Shown: positions 11,889 to 20,843 of the stretch, one piece after another | Layout: each line of letters opens with the position of its first letter | How positions within the stretch are numbered: the stretch's first letter is position 1 | Assembly (NCBI GenBank): GCA_028281885.1 | Contig: JANQJA010000013.1 | Coordinates: forward strand, 1 to 64,000 | DNA from: Pseudomonadales bacterium | Lineage (GTDB): Bacteria > Pseudomonadota > Gammaproteobacteria > Pseudomonadales > Azotimanducaceae | Length of the DNA: 64,000 nt | Reading direction: 5' to 3' | The notes under the pieces: generated by a model | Seen by the model: only the letters and a program-made list of their open reading frames with translations | Told to the model about the DNA's origin: nothing | The model's database searches: none | Position numbers and translations under genes: made by a program

Positions 11889-12793
11889 CCGGTCAGCCGA
11901 TCAAATGCTTCCTGATAGCGCGCCAGCGTATTGGCGATAATCTCCTGCGGCAACGACGGCCCGGGATAGGTCTTGTTCCACTCACCCCGTGCCACCAGTT
12001 CTTCGGTGTAGTTACGCACGTACTGTTTATCGAAGCTGTCCTGTTCCCTACCCGGTTGCCATTCGGCCGCAGGCCAGAACCGTGACGAATCCGGCGTCAG
12101 CAACTCATCAATCAGGATCGGCTCATCACTGCCGGGCAGCGTGCCAAACTCCATCTTGGTGTCGGCAATGATGATGCCGCGTTCGCGCGCATGGGCGCGC
12201 GCGTGCGTGTAGATATCCAGCGCCTGGTCACGAATCGTGTTCATGAGATCAGCGCCCGCAATCTCGCTGGCACGCTCGAAACTGATGTTCTCGTCATGTC
12301 CAACTTCAGGCTTGGTAGAGGGCGTAAAGATCGGCGTCTCGATTTCGCTGCTGTTCTCCAGCCCCGCCGGGAGCTTGATACCACAGACTGCACCGGTCTT
12401 TTGATAATCCTTGTAACCACTGCCGGTGAGATAACCGCGCACGATGCATTCCACCGGCACCACCTTCGTCTTACGGCAGATCATGATGCGCCCTTCCAGA
12501 TCATCCCGCTGGGCGTCGCTTAATCCCGGCACCAGACCCACGTCCGTGCCAATCAGGTGATGACTGACCGTATCGCTGAAAAAGTCGAACCAGAACTTGG
12601 CGATCTTCGTCAGCATCCGTCCTTTGCCCGGCACGCCGTTCGCGAGCACCACATCGAATACGCTGATGCGGTCCGTCGCCACAATCAGCACACCATGATC
12701 GCCGCTCGGCAGCGTCAGGTCATAGATATCACGCACCTTGCCCTGGCGTTTGTTGGCCAGCGGCAGATCGGTCTTAAGCAACGCATCGGCCAT
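11885..12793 (-). CDS. purC: Phosphoribosylaminoimidazole-succinocarboxamide synthase
   Basis: 302-aa SAICAR synthetase of the long form. It joins CAIR and aspartate with ATP in purine synthesis, in the cytosol. Family signatures are visible: GKVRDIYDL near the start, VATDRISVFDVV, VPVECIVRGYLTGSG, and IADTKMEFG with DELLTPDSSRFWP near the C-terminus. The start ATG (12793) overlaps the stop of the upstream metZ-like gene as TGATG, so translation is probably coupled. A GTG one codon earlier is possible. Through the shared transcript this purine gene would come under the SAM-II-like riboswitch upstream of metZ, an unusual pairing. Confidence 0.96.
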   Translation of the reverse strand: MADALLKTDLPLANKRQGKVRDIYDLTLPSGDHGVLIVATDRISVFDVVLANGVPGKGRMLTKIAKFWFDFFSDTVSHHLIGTDVGLVPGLSDAQRDDLEGRIMICRKTKVVPVECIVRGYLTGSGYKDYQKTGAVCGIKLPAGLENSSEIETPIFTPSTKPEVGHDENISFERASEIAGADLMNTIRDQALDIYTHARAHARERGIIIADTKMEFGTLPGSDEPILIDELLTPDSSRFWPAAEWQPGREQDSFDKQYVRNYTEELVARGEWNKTYPGPSLPQEIIANTLARYQEAFDRLTG

Positions 12794-14022
12794 CACGCGA
12801 GTGCCTGTTCAAAGTCCGCCAAAAGGTCGTCGGTCTCCTCGATGCCGATGGAAAAACGCACCAGCGAATCGTCGATGCCCATGGAGGCACGTCGTTCGGG
12901 TCCCATCTCGTAATAAATGGAGTGCGCCACCGGAATGGCAAGCGAGCGGGTATCGCCCAGGTTGCTGGTGCAGATCACCAGATCGAGCTTGTTCAGGAAG
13001 TCAAAGCAGTCCACATCGTCCGTCAGTTCGACGCTGAAGATCGCTCCGTAATGCCGAAACAGATCCGTCGCACGCTGGTGCTCCGGGTGATCGGAAAGCC
13101 CCGGGTAGTACACTTTTTTCACCTTCGGATGTTTCGACAGGTATTCGGCCAGCGCGATGGCATTGGCACAGTTGCGCTCCATCCGCAGCGCCAGGGTGTC
13201 AGAGCCAACGGAAAGATGATGTGCCGCTTCTGGCCCTAGTGAGGCACCGAAGTCGCGCAGCCCCCTCTTCTTGATCTGCTGGATGCCCCAGTTACTCTTG
13301 TCGCCCACCTTGTAGTTGTCATAGATGTGAGGAAAGGTCGACCAGTCGAACTGACCCATCTCGGTCACCGCGCCACCGAGCGCATTGGCATGTCCGCCGA
13401 TATATTTGGTCAGCGAGTTGATCACCAGACTTGCCTGTACCGACTTCGGCTGAAACAGGTACGGCGTCGTCATGGTGTTATCGACGATGTAAATGATGCC
13501 GCGCTCGGCACACAGCGTTCCGATACGCTCAAGGTCGGTGACCTGGGTGCGTGGGTTGGCGATGGTCTCGACAAATACAACGCGGGTATTGTCGCGCAGC
13601 TCCGCTTCCACGTTGGCAACATCGGTCGCGTCCACAAAGGAAACGTCGAAGCCCTGCACGTCAAACGAGTTAAATAGGCTGTTGGTGTTACCGAACAGGA
13701 ACGAGCTCGACACCATGTGATCGCCCTCCCGCAAAAGCGCAAACAGCGTTGTGCCAATCGCCGCCATGCCGGTGCCGAAGCAGGCTGTAGCCACACCACT
13801 TTCCATCAGAGTGATCTTGTCCTGCAGCGCAGTGACCGTCGGGTTAACCTGGCGGCCATAGGAGTAGCCAAACTGTTTGCCCTGGAACACGGCCGCCAGT
13901 TCGTGAGCGTCATCGTAGGCAAACGTCACCGCGGTATGCACGGGCTTGTGAATCGAGCCGTGCTCAATCGGGTTGCGCCGGTCGGCGTGCAGGATCCTGG
14001 ACGAAAAACCCTTCTCAGTCAT
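12793..14022 (-). CDS. Cys/Met metabolism PLP enzyme, metZ/cystathionine gamma-synthase-like
   Basis: 409-aa fold-type I PLP enzyme. The PLP lysine sits in INSLTKYIGGHANALGG, the YSYGRQVNPTV motif binds the phosphate of the neighbouring subunit, and IYIVDNTMTTPYL holds the PLP Asp. ATG 14022 follows a strong GAGGAGG. The family makes or breaks thioethers of homoserine derivatives. Candidates are O-succinyl/acetylhomoserine sulfhydrylase, cystathionine gamma-synthase and methionine gamma-lyase, which sequence alone does not separate. The SAM-II-like riboswitch in its leader argues for methionine synthesis. It is followed directly by purC. Confidence 0.85.
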   Translation of the reverse strand: MTEKGFSSRILHADRRNPIEHGSIHKPVHTAVTFAYDDAHELAAVFQGKQFGYSYGRQVNPTVTALQDKITLMESGVATACFGTGMAAIGTTLFALLREGDHMVSSSFLFGNTNSLFNSFDVQGFDVSFVDATDVANVEAELRDNTRVVFVETIANPRTQVTDLERIGTLCAERGIIYIVDNTMTTPYLFQPKSVQASLVINSLTKYIGGHANALGGAVTEMGQFDWSTFPHIYDNYKVGDKSNWGIQQIKKRGLRDFGASLGPEAAHHLSVGSDTLALRMERNCANAIALAEYLSKHPKVKKVYYPGLSDHPEHQRATDLFRHYGAIFSVELTDDVDCFDFLNKLDLVICTSNLGDTRSLAIPVAHSIYYEMGPERRASMGIDDSLVRFSIGIEETDDLLADFEQALA

Positions 14023-14063
14023 GTGAGCCTCCTCGCCTGCCGACCTGAACCCAATCAGCAGGC

Positions 14064-14123
14064 AAAAAAAAACCTGTCTAGTCGCGCCTGAGCCGTTCGG
14101 CGACAAAAGCAACTAAAGCAGGT
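14064..14123 (-). terminator. Intrinsic terminator in the metZ leader
   Basis: On the - strand, a hairpin with outer stem ACCTG/CAGGT and inner stem TAGTTGC/GCGACTA is followed by nine T (14072-14064). It lies between the SAM-II-like aptamer and the metZ ATG. It therefore fits as the expression platform rather than as the end of another gene. Confidence 0.75.
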
Positions 14124-14127
14124 CCAC

Positions 14128-14186
14128 CTCTCTTTAGCTGCATTTTTATCGCGCCCGCAAGCTGATCGTTCAAATCGGCGCGTGTT
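14128..14186 (-). ncRNA. SAM-II-like riboswitch aptamer
   Basis: The leader RNA contains CGCGCCGAUUUGAAC, then a loop ending in CUUGC, then GGCGCG, and finally AUAAAAAUGCAGCUAAAGAG. The CGCGCC/GGCGCG stem P1, the A/U-rich loop and the 3' GAUAAA...GCAGCUAAA segment match the SAM-II (metA motif) pseudoknot in order and spacing. SAM-II binds S-adenosylmethionine and lowers expression of methionine genes. It sits about 5 nt downstream of the predicted transcription start and just before an intrinsic terminator, upstream of a metZ-like gene. Known mostly from alphaproteobacteria. Confidence 0.78.
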
Positions 14187-14197
14187 GTAAGGTGCGA

Positions 14198-14226
14198 ATT
14201 CTAGGCCCGCCCCCGGCAATAATCAA
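14198..14226 (-). promoter_or_regulatory. Candidate promoter of metZ-purC
   Basis: On the - strand TTGATT (14226-14221), a 17-bp spacer, and TAGAAT (14203-14198). Transcription would start near 14191, a few bases before the SAM-II-like aptamer, which is what the riboswitch call requires. Confidence 0.6.
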
Positions 14227-14302
14227 CTTGGACTGATCCGGTCAGTCAAGGGTTTGCTAGAATGGCGCGGTTCGTATGAAGAGCGCCACCGGGATCGGAT
14301 CC

Positions 14303-15607
14303 ATGCAGAAACAGAAGTTCAATGACGGTTTGCTTGCCTTTCTTGGCGCATCCCCGACGCCTTTTCATGCTGTCGGCACCATGGCGACGACACTTGATGC
14401 AGCGGGGTTCACGGCACTCAACGACAAGGACACCTGGGATCTGGGGCCGGGTAAGTACTATGTCACCCGCAACGACTCGTCCATTGTCGCTTTTGTATCG
14501 GGCAAAAAGCCCACCGTCGAAACCGGCATTCGCATGGTGGGCGCCCATACCGACAGCCCCTGCCTCAGACTCAAGCCGCGCCCCGAGATACTCGCCCAGG
14601 GCTATCTGAAACTGGGCGTTGAAGTCTATGGCGGCGCGCTGCTGAATCCCTGGTTCGACCGAGATCTGTCCCTGGCCGGACGGGTCACGGTGCAGACCTC
14701 AACAAAGCAGGTGAAGAGCTATCTGATCGACTTCGAACGGGCCATCGCGACGGTACCGAGCCTCGCGATTCATCTGGACCGTGAAGCGAACAAGTCCAGG
14801 AGCGTGAACCCGCAAAAGGATATTCCGCCGGTGGTGATGCGCGCCGACAAGAAGACCTCCTTCGACGATCTGCTGATCGTCGAGATCAGGCGCCGCCATC
14901 GCGGCGCAAAAATAAGCCGCGTACTTGGCTATGACCTGTCGTTCTATGATGTGAACCCGCCCGCGGTCACCGGCATCAACGGCGACTTTATCGCCAGCGC
15001 CAGACTGGACAATCTGCTCTCCTGCTACACCGGGATGATGAGCCTTTTGGAAGCCAGCCCCAATGTGACCAGCCTTCTGGTCTGCAACGATCATGAAGAA
15101 GTGGGCAGCGCTTCGGCCGAAGGTGCCCAGGGACCGTTTCTAAGATCCGTGATTGAACGGCTGCTGCCGCCAGGCGATCTGCACCCGGCAATCGCACGGT
15201 CACTCTTAATCTCCACCGACAATGCGCACGGCATCCATCCCAACTTTCCTGACAAACATGACAGCAATCACGGCCCAGTGATCAACAAGGGGCCGGTGAT
15301 CAAGATCAACGCCAACCAGCGTTATGCCACCAACAGCGAAACCAGCGGTTACTTCGCCAGCCTGTGCGACAGCGCCCGGGTGCCGCACCAGGTTTTCGTG
15401 AATCGAACCGATATGGCCTGCGGCAGCACGATTGGTCCGATTACCGCAACCGAACTGGGGGTTCGCACACTCGATGTGGGCGTGCCGACCTTCGCCATGC
15501 ATTCCATTCGCGAGCTGGGCGGCATCGACGATGCGCACCACCTGCACAAGGTACTGACGAAGTTCTACAAGGACCCGGGGCCGCTCGGCGCCAACGCGTC
15601 ATCCTGA
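14303..15607 (+). CDS. apeB: M18-family aminopeptidase
   Basis: 434-aa zinc aminopeptidase of the M18 (aspartyl aminopeptidase) family. It removes N-terminal residues, often acidic ones, in the cytosol. Metal and catalytic motifs are present: [15 protein letters not shown] (first His-x-Asp), [10 protein letters not shown] (bridging Asp), [13 protein letters not shown] (Glu pair) and [13 protein letters not shown] (Asp). [13 protein letters not shown] holds the last His. I prefer ATG 14303 ([15 protein letters not shown]), which matches the usual family start. An in-frame ATG at 14276 would be very close to the likely transcription start. It is divergent from the metZ transcript and shares its intergenic region. 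Confidence 0.93.
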   Translation: MQKQKFNDGLLAFLGASPTPFHAVGTMATTLDAAGFTALNDKDTWDLGPGKYYVTRNDSSIVAFVSGKKPTVETGIRMVGAHTDSPCLRLKPRPEILAQGYLKLGVEVYGGALLNPWFDRDLSLAGRVTVQTSTKQVKSYLIDFERAIATVPSLAIHLDREANKSRSVNPQKDIPPVVMRADKKTSFDDLLIVEIRRRHRGAKISRVLGYDLSFYDVNPPAVTGINGDFIASARLDNLLSCYTGMMSLLEASPNVTSLLVCNDHEEVGSASAEGAQGPFLRSVIERLLPPGDLHPAIARSLLISTDNAHGIHPNFPDKHDSNHGPVINKGPVIKINANQRYATNSETSGYFASLCDSARVPHQVFVNRTDMACGSTIGPITATELGVRTLDVGVPTFAMHSIRELGGIDDAHHLHKVLTKFYKDPGPLGANASS

Positions 15608-15630
15608 CCAGCCATCGGGCGGGCGTCTGT

Positions 15631-17118
15631 TTACGTCGGCAACTGACTTTGCAGCATGTGGGGTTTGATGACGGCCCGCTCCAGCAGCTCGAACGCCAGT
15701 TCCACCAGGATCGCCAGCATGGCGGCGGGAATCGCCCCCTGCAGAATGAGGCCGGTGTCATTGAGCGCCAGCCCCGTCACGATGGGCTCACCCAATCCAC
15801 CGGCACCAATAAATGCCGCAAGCGTGGCCGTACCAATGCTGATGACCGCCGCCGTCCTGATGCCCGCCAACATGGTCGGCATCGCCATCGGGATCAACAC
15901 GTGACGCAACTGCTGAGCATGGGTCAGCCCGATCGCCTCGGCAACACGCGTCAGGAGCGGGTCAATGGTAATCAGCGCAGTGATGGTATTGCGCAAAATC
16001 GGCAGAATAGAATAAAGAAACAGTGCCACGATGGCAGGCACGGTACCAATGCCAAAGATTGGAATCATCAATGCCAACAGGGCAATCGAGGGGATGGTCT
16101 GAAGCAGACCTGCCACATAAACGACGGACCGGGAAACAGAGGGCGAGCGAAACACCACAATCGCCAGCGGCACACCGCACAAGACGCCAAGGCCCAGCGC
16201 AATCGCCGTGAGTTTCAGATGGGTCAGGGTGTTGCCCGCCAGTCGCTGCCAGAACCGGGCGCGATCCTGCGCCTGCACCACCGCGAACCCTTCCACCATG
16301 AGGAAATCCCGCGCCACCTCGGCAAACGAATCGCCGTCCACCACCACGCGTCCGTTCAGCGCGCGCATGCGGGCATCGTCAAGGCGGCCGGACAGATCAG
16401 CGATCAGGTCGCGCGCCCGCGGCGGCAGATCGTTACGAACAAACGGCACGGCAAGGTACTGGGGGAAATAACCCCGGTCGTCGGTGAGCGTGGTCAGGCC
16501 ATAGCGCGCCAGATCGCCGTCGGTGGAATAGGCATCGGTCACATCGATCTTGCCCTCGTTAATAGCCTGGTAGGCAAGGCCGTGTTCAATTCCCGTGGGC
16601 GTCTGCGGCAGGCCATAGGTACGTCTGAGGCCGGGCCAGCCATCTTCCCGATTCAGGAACTCAAGGGAAAAGGCGATATCAAGGTCGGTTCGCTCACGAA
16701 GATCCGAGATGGACGCCAGTCCTTCCTGTTCTGCCAGCGAGGCTTTCATCGCAAGAGCATAGGTATTGTTAAACCCCAGCGATGGCAGCACCGAAAGTCC
16801 CCTGGGGCCCAGCGCCTGGTTCAGTGATTCAACGGACGGCGTGAGTTCTCCGGTTTTGAGAATGACCTGGGAAAGCGTACCCGTGTACTCCACATAGACA
16901 TCCACTTCGCCGGAGGCGAGTGCCTCGTAACAGACCAGCGTGCCGCCCAGGCCAAAACGCCGCTCCACCTCGAACCCCTCCGCTTCCAGACGCTGCGAGA
17001 TGATCTCGGCCAGCACATAGGATTCATTGAAGTTCTTGCTGGCAACCGTGATTGCACCTGACGGTAGCGCAACAAGGATGCTGAACAGCGCAAGGACTGC
17101 CTGAATGATTCTACCCAT
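15631..17118 (-). CDS. ABC importer: substrate-binding domain fused to permease (glycine betaine/choline type)
   Basis: 495-aa fusion. Residues 1-22 are a signal peptide or first membrane helix. Residues about 23-280 are an OpuAC/ProX-like binding domain starting with ITVASKNFNESYVLAEIISQ, with EVDVYVEYTGT and DAYSTDGDLARYGL. Residues about 295-490 are the permease with the EAA loop (EAIGLTHAQQLRHVLIPMAMP, trimmed at Pro) that docks the ATPase. Tethering receptor to channel is known in OpuA-type and some choline/carnitine importers. Substrate is likely a quaternary amine such as glycine betaine, choline or carnitine. The start overlaps the ATPase stop by ATGA, so the two form an operon. Confidence 0.9.
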   Translation of the reverse strand: MGRIIQAVLALFSILVALPSGAITVASKNFNESYVLAEIISQRLEAEGFEVERRFGLGGTLVCYEALASGEVDVYVEYTGTLSQVILKTGELTPSVESLNQALGPRGLSVLPSLGFNNTYALAMKASLAEQEGLASISDLRERTDLDIAFSLEFLNREDGWPGLRRTYGLPQTPTGIEHGLAYQAINEGKIDVTDAYSTDGDLARYGLTTLTDDRGYFPQYLAVPFVRNDLPPRARDLIADLSGRLDDARMRALNGRVVVDGDSFAEVARDFLMVEGFAVVQAQDRARFWQRLAGNTLTHLKLTAIALGLGVLCGVPLAIVVFRSPSVSRSVVYVAGLLQTIPSIALLALMIPIFGIGTVPAIVALFLYSILPILRNTITALITIDPLLTRVAEAIGLTHAQQLRHVLIPMAMPTMLAGIRTAAVISIGTATLAAFIGAGGLGEPIVTGLALNDTGLILQGAIPAAMLAILVELAFELLERAVIKPHMLQSQLPT

Positions 17119-17858
17119 CAGCCGATCCCCGCACTGGTCAATAGCTGCGCCACATAGGCATCGTCAGGACTGGCCCGGACGGACTCAAAATCACCCTGCT
17201 GTACCACCCTGCCATCTTTCAGAATCACCAGGTACTGCGCCAGCTTGACGGCCTCTGCCATGTCGTGAGTCACCAGCACGATGGAACGGGATTCCGCCTG
17301 TTGCAGCCGCATGAACTCCTCGTGGACCGTGGCGCGGGTAATCGGGTCGAGCGCGGAAAACGGCTCATCCAGCAGCATCAGACCGGGATTCAGCATCATG
17401 GCGCGGCACAGGCTAACCCGCTGCTGCTGCCCACCGGACAAACTGTGGGGATACCGCGCCGACAACTCGTCAGACAGTTCCAGCAAACCAAGCAGGTATC
17501 GATAACGCGATGCGATGTCGGAGTCGGTCCAGCCTTCCAGACGGGCAACCAGCGTCACATTTTCCTCAACCGTCAGGTGGGGAAACAGGCCAGCCCCCTG
17601 CACCGCATATCCCATGCGCCGACGCAGTGCCGGCAGGTTGGCATAGTCAATGGGCTGACCGTCAACACTGACGGTACCCTCATCGGGCACAACCAGACCA
17701 TTGACGATCTGAAGTAGAGTGGACTTGCCGCTGCCACTTTCACCAACCAGCGCCGTGGTGAGGTTTCTGGGCAGCGAGAGGGTCACATCCCGGACCACGG
17801 GCTCGCCGTCGCCATATCGCTTGACGACTCCCGTGAACTCAATGCAGGTATCGTTCAA
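17118..17858 (-). CDS. ABC transporter ATP-binding protein (OpuCA/ProV-like)
   Basis: 246-aa ATPase partner of the fused permease. Walker A is GESGSGKST (39-47), the signature is LSGGQQQR, Walker B is LMLLDEPFSALD, and the switch His is in VTHD. It ends after the DGRVVQQG segment and lacks the two C-terminal CBS domains that ProV/OpuAA use to sense ionic strength. This suggests uptake for nutrition, or a different control than osmotic gating. It is the first gene of the two-gene operon. Confidence 0.92.
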   Translation of the reverse strand: MNDTCIEFTGVVKRYGDGEPVVRDVTLSLPRNLTTALVGESGSGKSTLLQIVNGLVVPDEGTVSVDGQPIDYANLPALRRRMGYAVQGAGLFPHLTVEENVTLVARLEGWTDSDIASRYRYLLGLLELSDELSARYPHSLSGGQQQRVSLCRAMMLNPGLMLLDEPFSALDPITRATVHEEFMRLQQAESRSIVLVTHDMAEAVKLAQYLVILKDGRVVQQGDFESVRASPDDAYVAQLLTSAGIG

Positions 17859-17909
17859 TCTAACGATCCTTTCATGTCGCAGGTGAGCACCAGACAGTAT
17901 ACGAAGCGG

Positions 17910-19322
17910 CTAGATAAAACTCGACCACTTCTTCCGCAGCCAGATGGCCAGATCCTCCAGTGCCGGATTGCCGGTTTCCGCGAGCAATGCCTCAGTGCGC
18001 GCCAGCGCGCCTCGAACCCTGTCGCCATCATCGGAGAGCTCGCGGCGGTAGGATTGCCAGCGAGCAGTTTCTTCTGCCGACAGCGAATCAGGGAAATTGC
18101 GAGCCCGGTAGCGAAACAGCATCTCCGGCACCCGAGGGTCATCAAAGCTATGACCGCCCTGCCCCAGTTCTGCCGGCGCCAGGTCACGCAGCGATAACAT
18201 CTGCTGGCGATCCTGATCGGAAAAAAAGTCCCCGCTGTACAGCATCAGGTCGGGATCGTCGACCGGCTCAAACCGCATCGCGCCATAGGCTTCCTGCACC
18301 TTTTCGACCAGACCGCTGACCCCGGTCAGGGCGTCGCGATGACGTTCGCAGTCCGCCATGGAAATACCCAGGCGATCGGCATCCGCCGCCGACAAGGTGG
18401 ACAATGGCGCAACTGCCGGGCACCGATTGACATGGATGGTCTTGAGATGAACCCTCGCTTCATCCTCCGGCAGCTCGGCCTGCGGCGTAAACAGTCGCTG
18501 CCGGAGCGCTTCCGGGCCCAGCTCGATCAGGTCGCCAGGCGGCTCGCTCAGGTCATAACAGATGATGCCGTTATTGTTCGTCGGGTGAGTACAGAGCGGC
18601 AATACCACCGCGGTGAACTGTCGGGCCGCGCCGTACATGGACGAGACGTGCACCACCGGCGCCTTGCCCAGCGGATAGAGCTGGTCGATCACACGGCGCT
18701 TGTCCCGCAACTGAAACAGATAGTCATAAAGTCGTGGCTGGGCCTGCTTGAGTTTGCGGGTGACATTAATGGTCGCCATGACATCGGACAGCGCCTCGTG
18801 GGCATCAAGGTGGGAAACCTCATTGGCCGCGCTCAGTGCTTCAAGGCGAAACACCGGCTCCCCTGCCTCACCGTCGGGCCAGTTCATGCCCGAAGGGCGA
18901 AGCGCGCGGGCCATCCTGCACAGATCGATCACATCCCAGCGCGAGTTACCGGCGCGCCACTCTCGCGCATAGGGATCGATGAAGTTGCGATAAGCCAGAT
19001 GGCGGGTGAACTCGTCGTCGAAACGAATGCTGTTGAATCCGGCACCGCAGGTGCCTGGCTCACCCAGTTCTGCCAGAACACGCGCGGCGAATTCAGTTTC
19101 GCGCAAACCCTTCGACTCGATCTCACTCATCCGGATACCGGTAACCTGAATCGCCTCGGGTGCCGGGATGATGTCGTCACCGGGATAACAGAACAGGCTG
19201 ACCGGTTCGGCAATCACTTCCAGATCGAAATCGGTCCGTACGCCGGCAAACTGCAGCACACGATCCCGGGCCGGGTCGATACCGGTGGTTTCGAAATCGT
19301 ACCAAAAGATGGACCCAGTCAT
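17910..19322 (-). CDS. sbcB: Exodeoxyribonuclease I
   Basis: 470-aa ExoI. It degrades single-stranded DNA 3' to 5' in repair, recombination and mismatch correction. The DEDDh exonuclease residues are visible: FWYDFETTG (Asp9, Glu11), GFNSIRFDDEF (Asp) and LDAHEALSDV (His and Asp). The SH3-like and C-terminal helical domains follow (PLGKAPVVHVSSMY, FRYRARNFPDSL). I chose ATG 19322; an upstream in-frame ATG at 19355 lacks family support. It is divergent from the DASS transporter. Confidence 0.94.
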   Translation of the reverse strand: MTGSIFWYDFETTGIDPARDRVLQFAGVRTDFDLEVIAEPVSLFCYPGDDIIPAPEAIQVTGIRMSEIESKGLRETEFAARVLAELGEPGTCGAGFNSIRFDDEFTRHLAYRNFIDPYAREWRAGNSRWDVIDLCRMARALRPSGMNWPDGEAGEPVFRLEALSAANEVSHLDAHEALSDVMATINVTRKLKQAQPRLYDYLFQLRDKRRVIDQLYPLGKAPVVHVSSMYGAARQFTAVVLPLCTHPTNNNGIICYDLSEPPGDLIELGPEALRQRLFTPQAELPEDEARVHLKTIHVNRCPAVAPLSTLSAADADRLGISMADCERHRDALTGVSGLVEKVQEAYGAMRFEPVDDPDLMLYSGDFFSDQDRQQMLSLRDLAPAELGQGGHSFDDPRVPEMLFRYRARNFPDSLSAEETARWQSYRRELSDDGDRVRGALARTEALLAETGNPALEDLAIWLRKKWSSFI

Positions 19323-19412
19323 GGTGCGCACGTGTAACGTTTTACGGATCATCACACACGCCCTACGACCGGCTCAAACTCTGCGGCCCGACGTGTATAA
19401 TCGACCCGCCTT

Positions 19413-20789
19413 ATGAGTAGTAAAACCACGATCTTCGTCCTGCTGGGACTCGCCGCTGCTGCAGTTGTCTGGGGAGTCCTCCGGGCGACAGGGTGGGGAG
19501 TGGAAGCCTGCTGGGCAGCAGCCATCACCACACTCTGTGCGATCTGGTGGATCACGGAACCGATTCCGATTCCCGTGACCTCGATGATTCCGCTGGCCAT
19601 GTTTCCTGCTTTCGGTGTGCTGACACCGACCCAGGTCGGTGCTTCCTATGGCAGCCCGCTGATCCTGCTGCTGATGGGCGGCTTCATCCTGTCCACTGCG
19701 ATGGAGAAGAGCGGCGCCCATCGTCGCGTTGCACTGACCATGGTGAACCTGTTCGGAGGCGGCAGCAGTCGACGCCTGGTATTCGGCTTTATGTCGGCTT
19801 CGGCACTGCTCAGCATGTGGATCTCCAACACGGCGACAACACTCATGCTACTACCGGTCGCGCTGGCTGTGATCGACCGGTCCGATGACCCGAACCTGGC
19901 GACACCGCTACTGCTGGGCACCGCCTATGCCGCCAGCGTGGGCGGCATCGGGACGCCCATCGGGACGCCGCCCAACCTGATCTTCCGCGAGATTTACCAG
20001 CAGTACACCGGCGTCGAGGTGCAGTTCCTGACCTGGATGATGTGGGGCCTGCCCGTGGTACTCATCTTTATTCCATTGATCGGACTGTGGCTGACGCGTC
20101 GCCTGGGCCACAAGGGCCATGTCGACATGCCAACCGTGGGCAGATGGCAGACCTACGAGAAACGCGTGTTCATCGTCTTCTCCATTACCGCAATGGTATG
20201 GATCACCCGGGGCCAGCCGTTTGGCGGCTGGAGCACCTGGTTTGGCCTGGAGGGTGCCAACGATGCCAGCGTCGCCATGATGGCCGTGGTCGCCATGTTC
20301 ATGGTGCCGAACGGCAACGGCGGGCGACTGCTCGACTGGGATACCGCCGTAAGAATCCCCTGGGGCGTACTGATTCTGTTCGGCGGCGGTATCGCGATTG
20401 CCACCGCATTTGTCGAATCAGGATTGTCCGGCGCCCTCGGCGAAGCGCTGTCAGGCATCTCAAACTGGCATATCGTCGTGATGGTCGCGGTGATTTGCCT
20501 GTGCATCACTTTCCTGACGGAAATGACCAGCAATACGGCGACCACAACCCTGATGATGCCAATCCTGGCCGCAGCGGCACTCGCCGCGGACATCGAACCG
20601 GCGCTGCTGATGGTGCCCGCCGCCATGAGCGCCAGCTGTGCCTTTATGCTGCCCGTGGCGACGGCACCGAACACGATCATGTTCAGCACCGGGCGCTTCG
20701 CCATCCGCACCATGGCCCGCGAAGGCGCCGCCCTGAATTTCATCGGCGCGGCGGTGGTGACCGGAGTCTGCGTGACCCTGCTGGGCTGA
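19413..20789 (+). CDS. DASS/SLC13-family sodium-coupled anion transporter
   Basis: 458-aa inner-membrane protein with about 11 membrane segments. Two Ser-Asn-Thr motifs, WISNTATTLMLLP in the N half and EMTSNTATTTLMMPI in the C half, form the sodium and carboxylate sites in the DASS family. GGIGTPIGTPPN and LPVATAPNT are also typical. Substrate is probably a C4-dicarboxylate such as succinate or malate, though citrate or sulfate members exist. ATG 19413 is close to the sbcB start on the other strand. No partner gene is needed. Confidence 0.9.
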   Translation: MSSKTTIFVLLGLAAAAVVWGVLRATGWGVEACWAAAITTLCAIWWITEPIPIPVTSMIPLAMFPAFGVLTPTQVGASYGSPLILLLMGGFILSTAMEKSGAHRRVALTMVNLFGGGSSRRLVFGFMSASALLSMWISNTATTLMLLPVALAVIDRSDDPNLATPLLLGTAYAASVGGIGTPIGTPPNLIFREIYQQYTGVEVQFLTWMMWGLPVVLIFIPLIGLWLTRRLGHKGHVDMPTVGRWQTYEKRVFIVFSITAMVWITRGQPFGGWSTWFGLEGANDASVAMMAVVAMFMVPNGNGGRLLDWDTAVRIPWGVLILFGGGIAIATAFVESGLSGALGEALSGISNWHIVVMVAVICLCITFLTEMTSNTATTTLMMPILAAAALAADIEPALLMVPAAMSASCAFMLPVATAPNTIMFSTGRFAIRTMAREGAALNFIGAAVVTGVCVTLLG

Positions 20790-20843
20790 CCAGGTTAAGA
20801 GCAGCCAATCCCCAGCCACGGGAGCCAGTGGTATCATCGCGCC

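Noticed and set aside
15364-16827. Long + strand frame (487 codons) overlapping apeB and the ABC permease gene
   Set aside because: Its composition is Arg/Gln/His-rich, as expected for an antisense shadow of GC-rich genes. Both overlapped genes have clear family matches.
18339-19337. 332-codon + strand frame opposite sbcB
   Set aside because: Complete antisense overlap with a well-supported exonuclease I gene and no protein-family motif.
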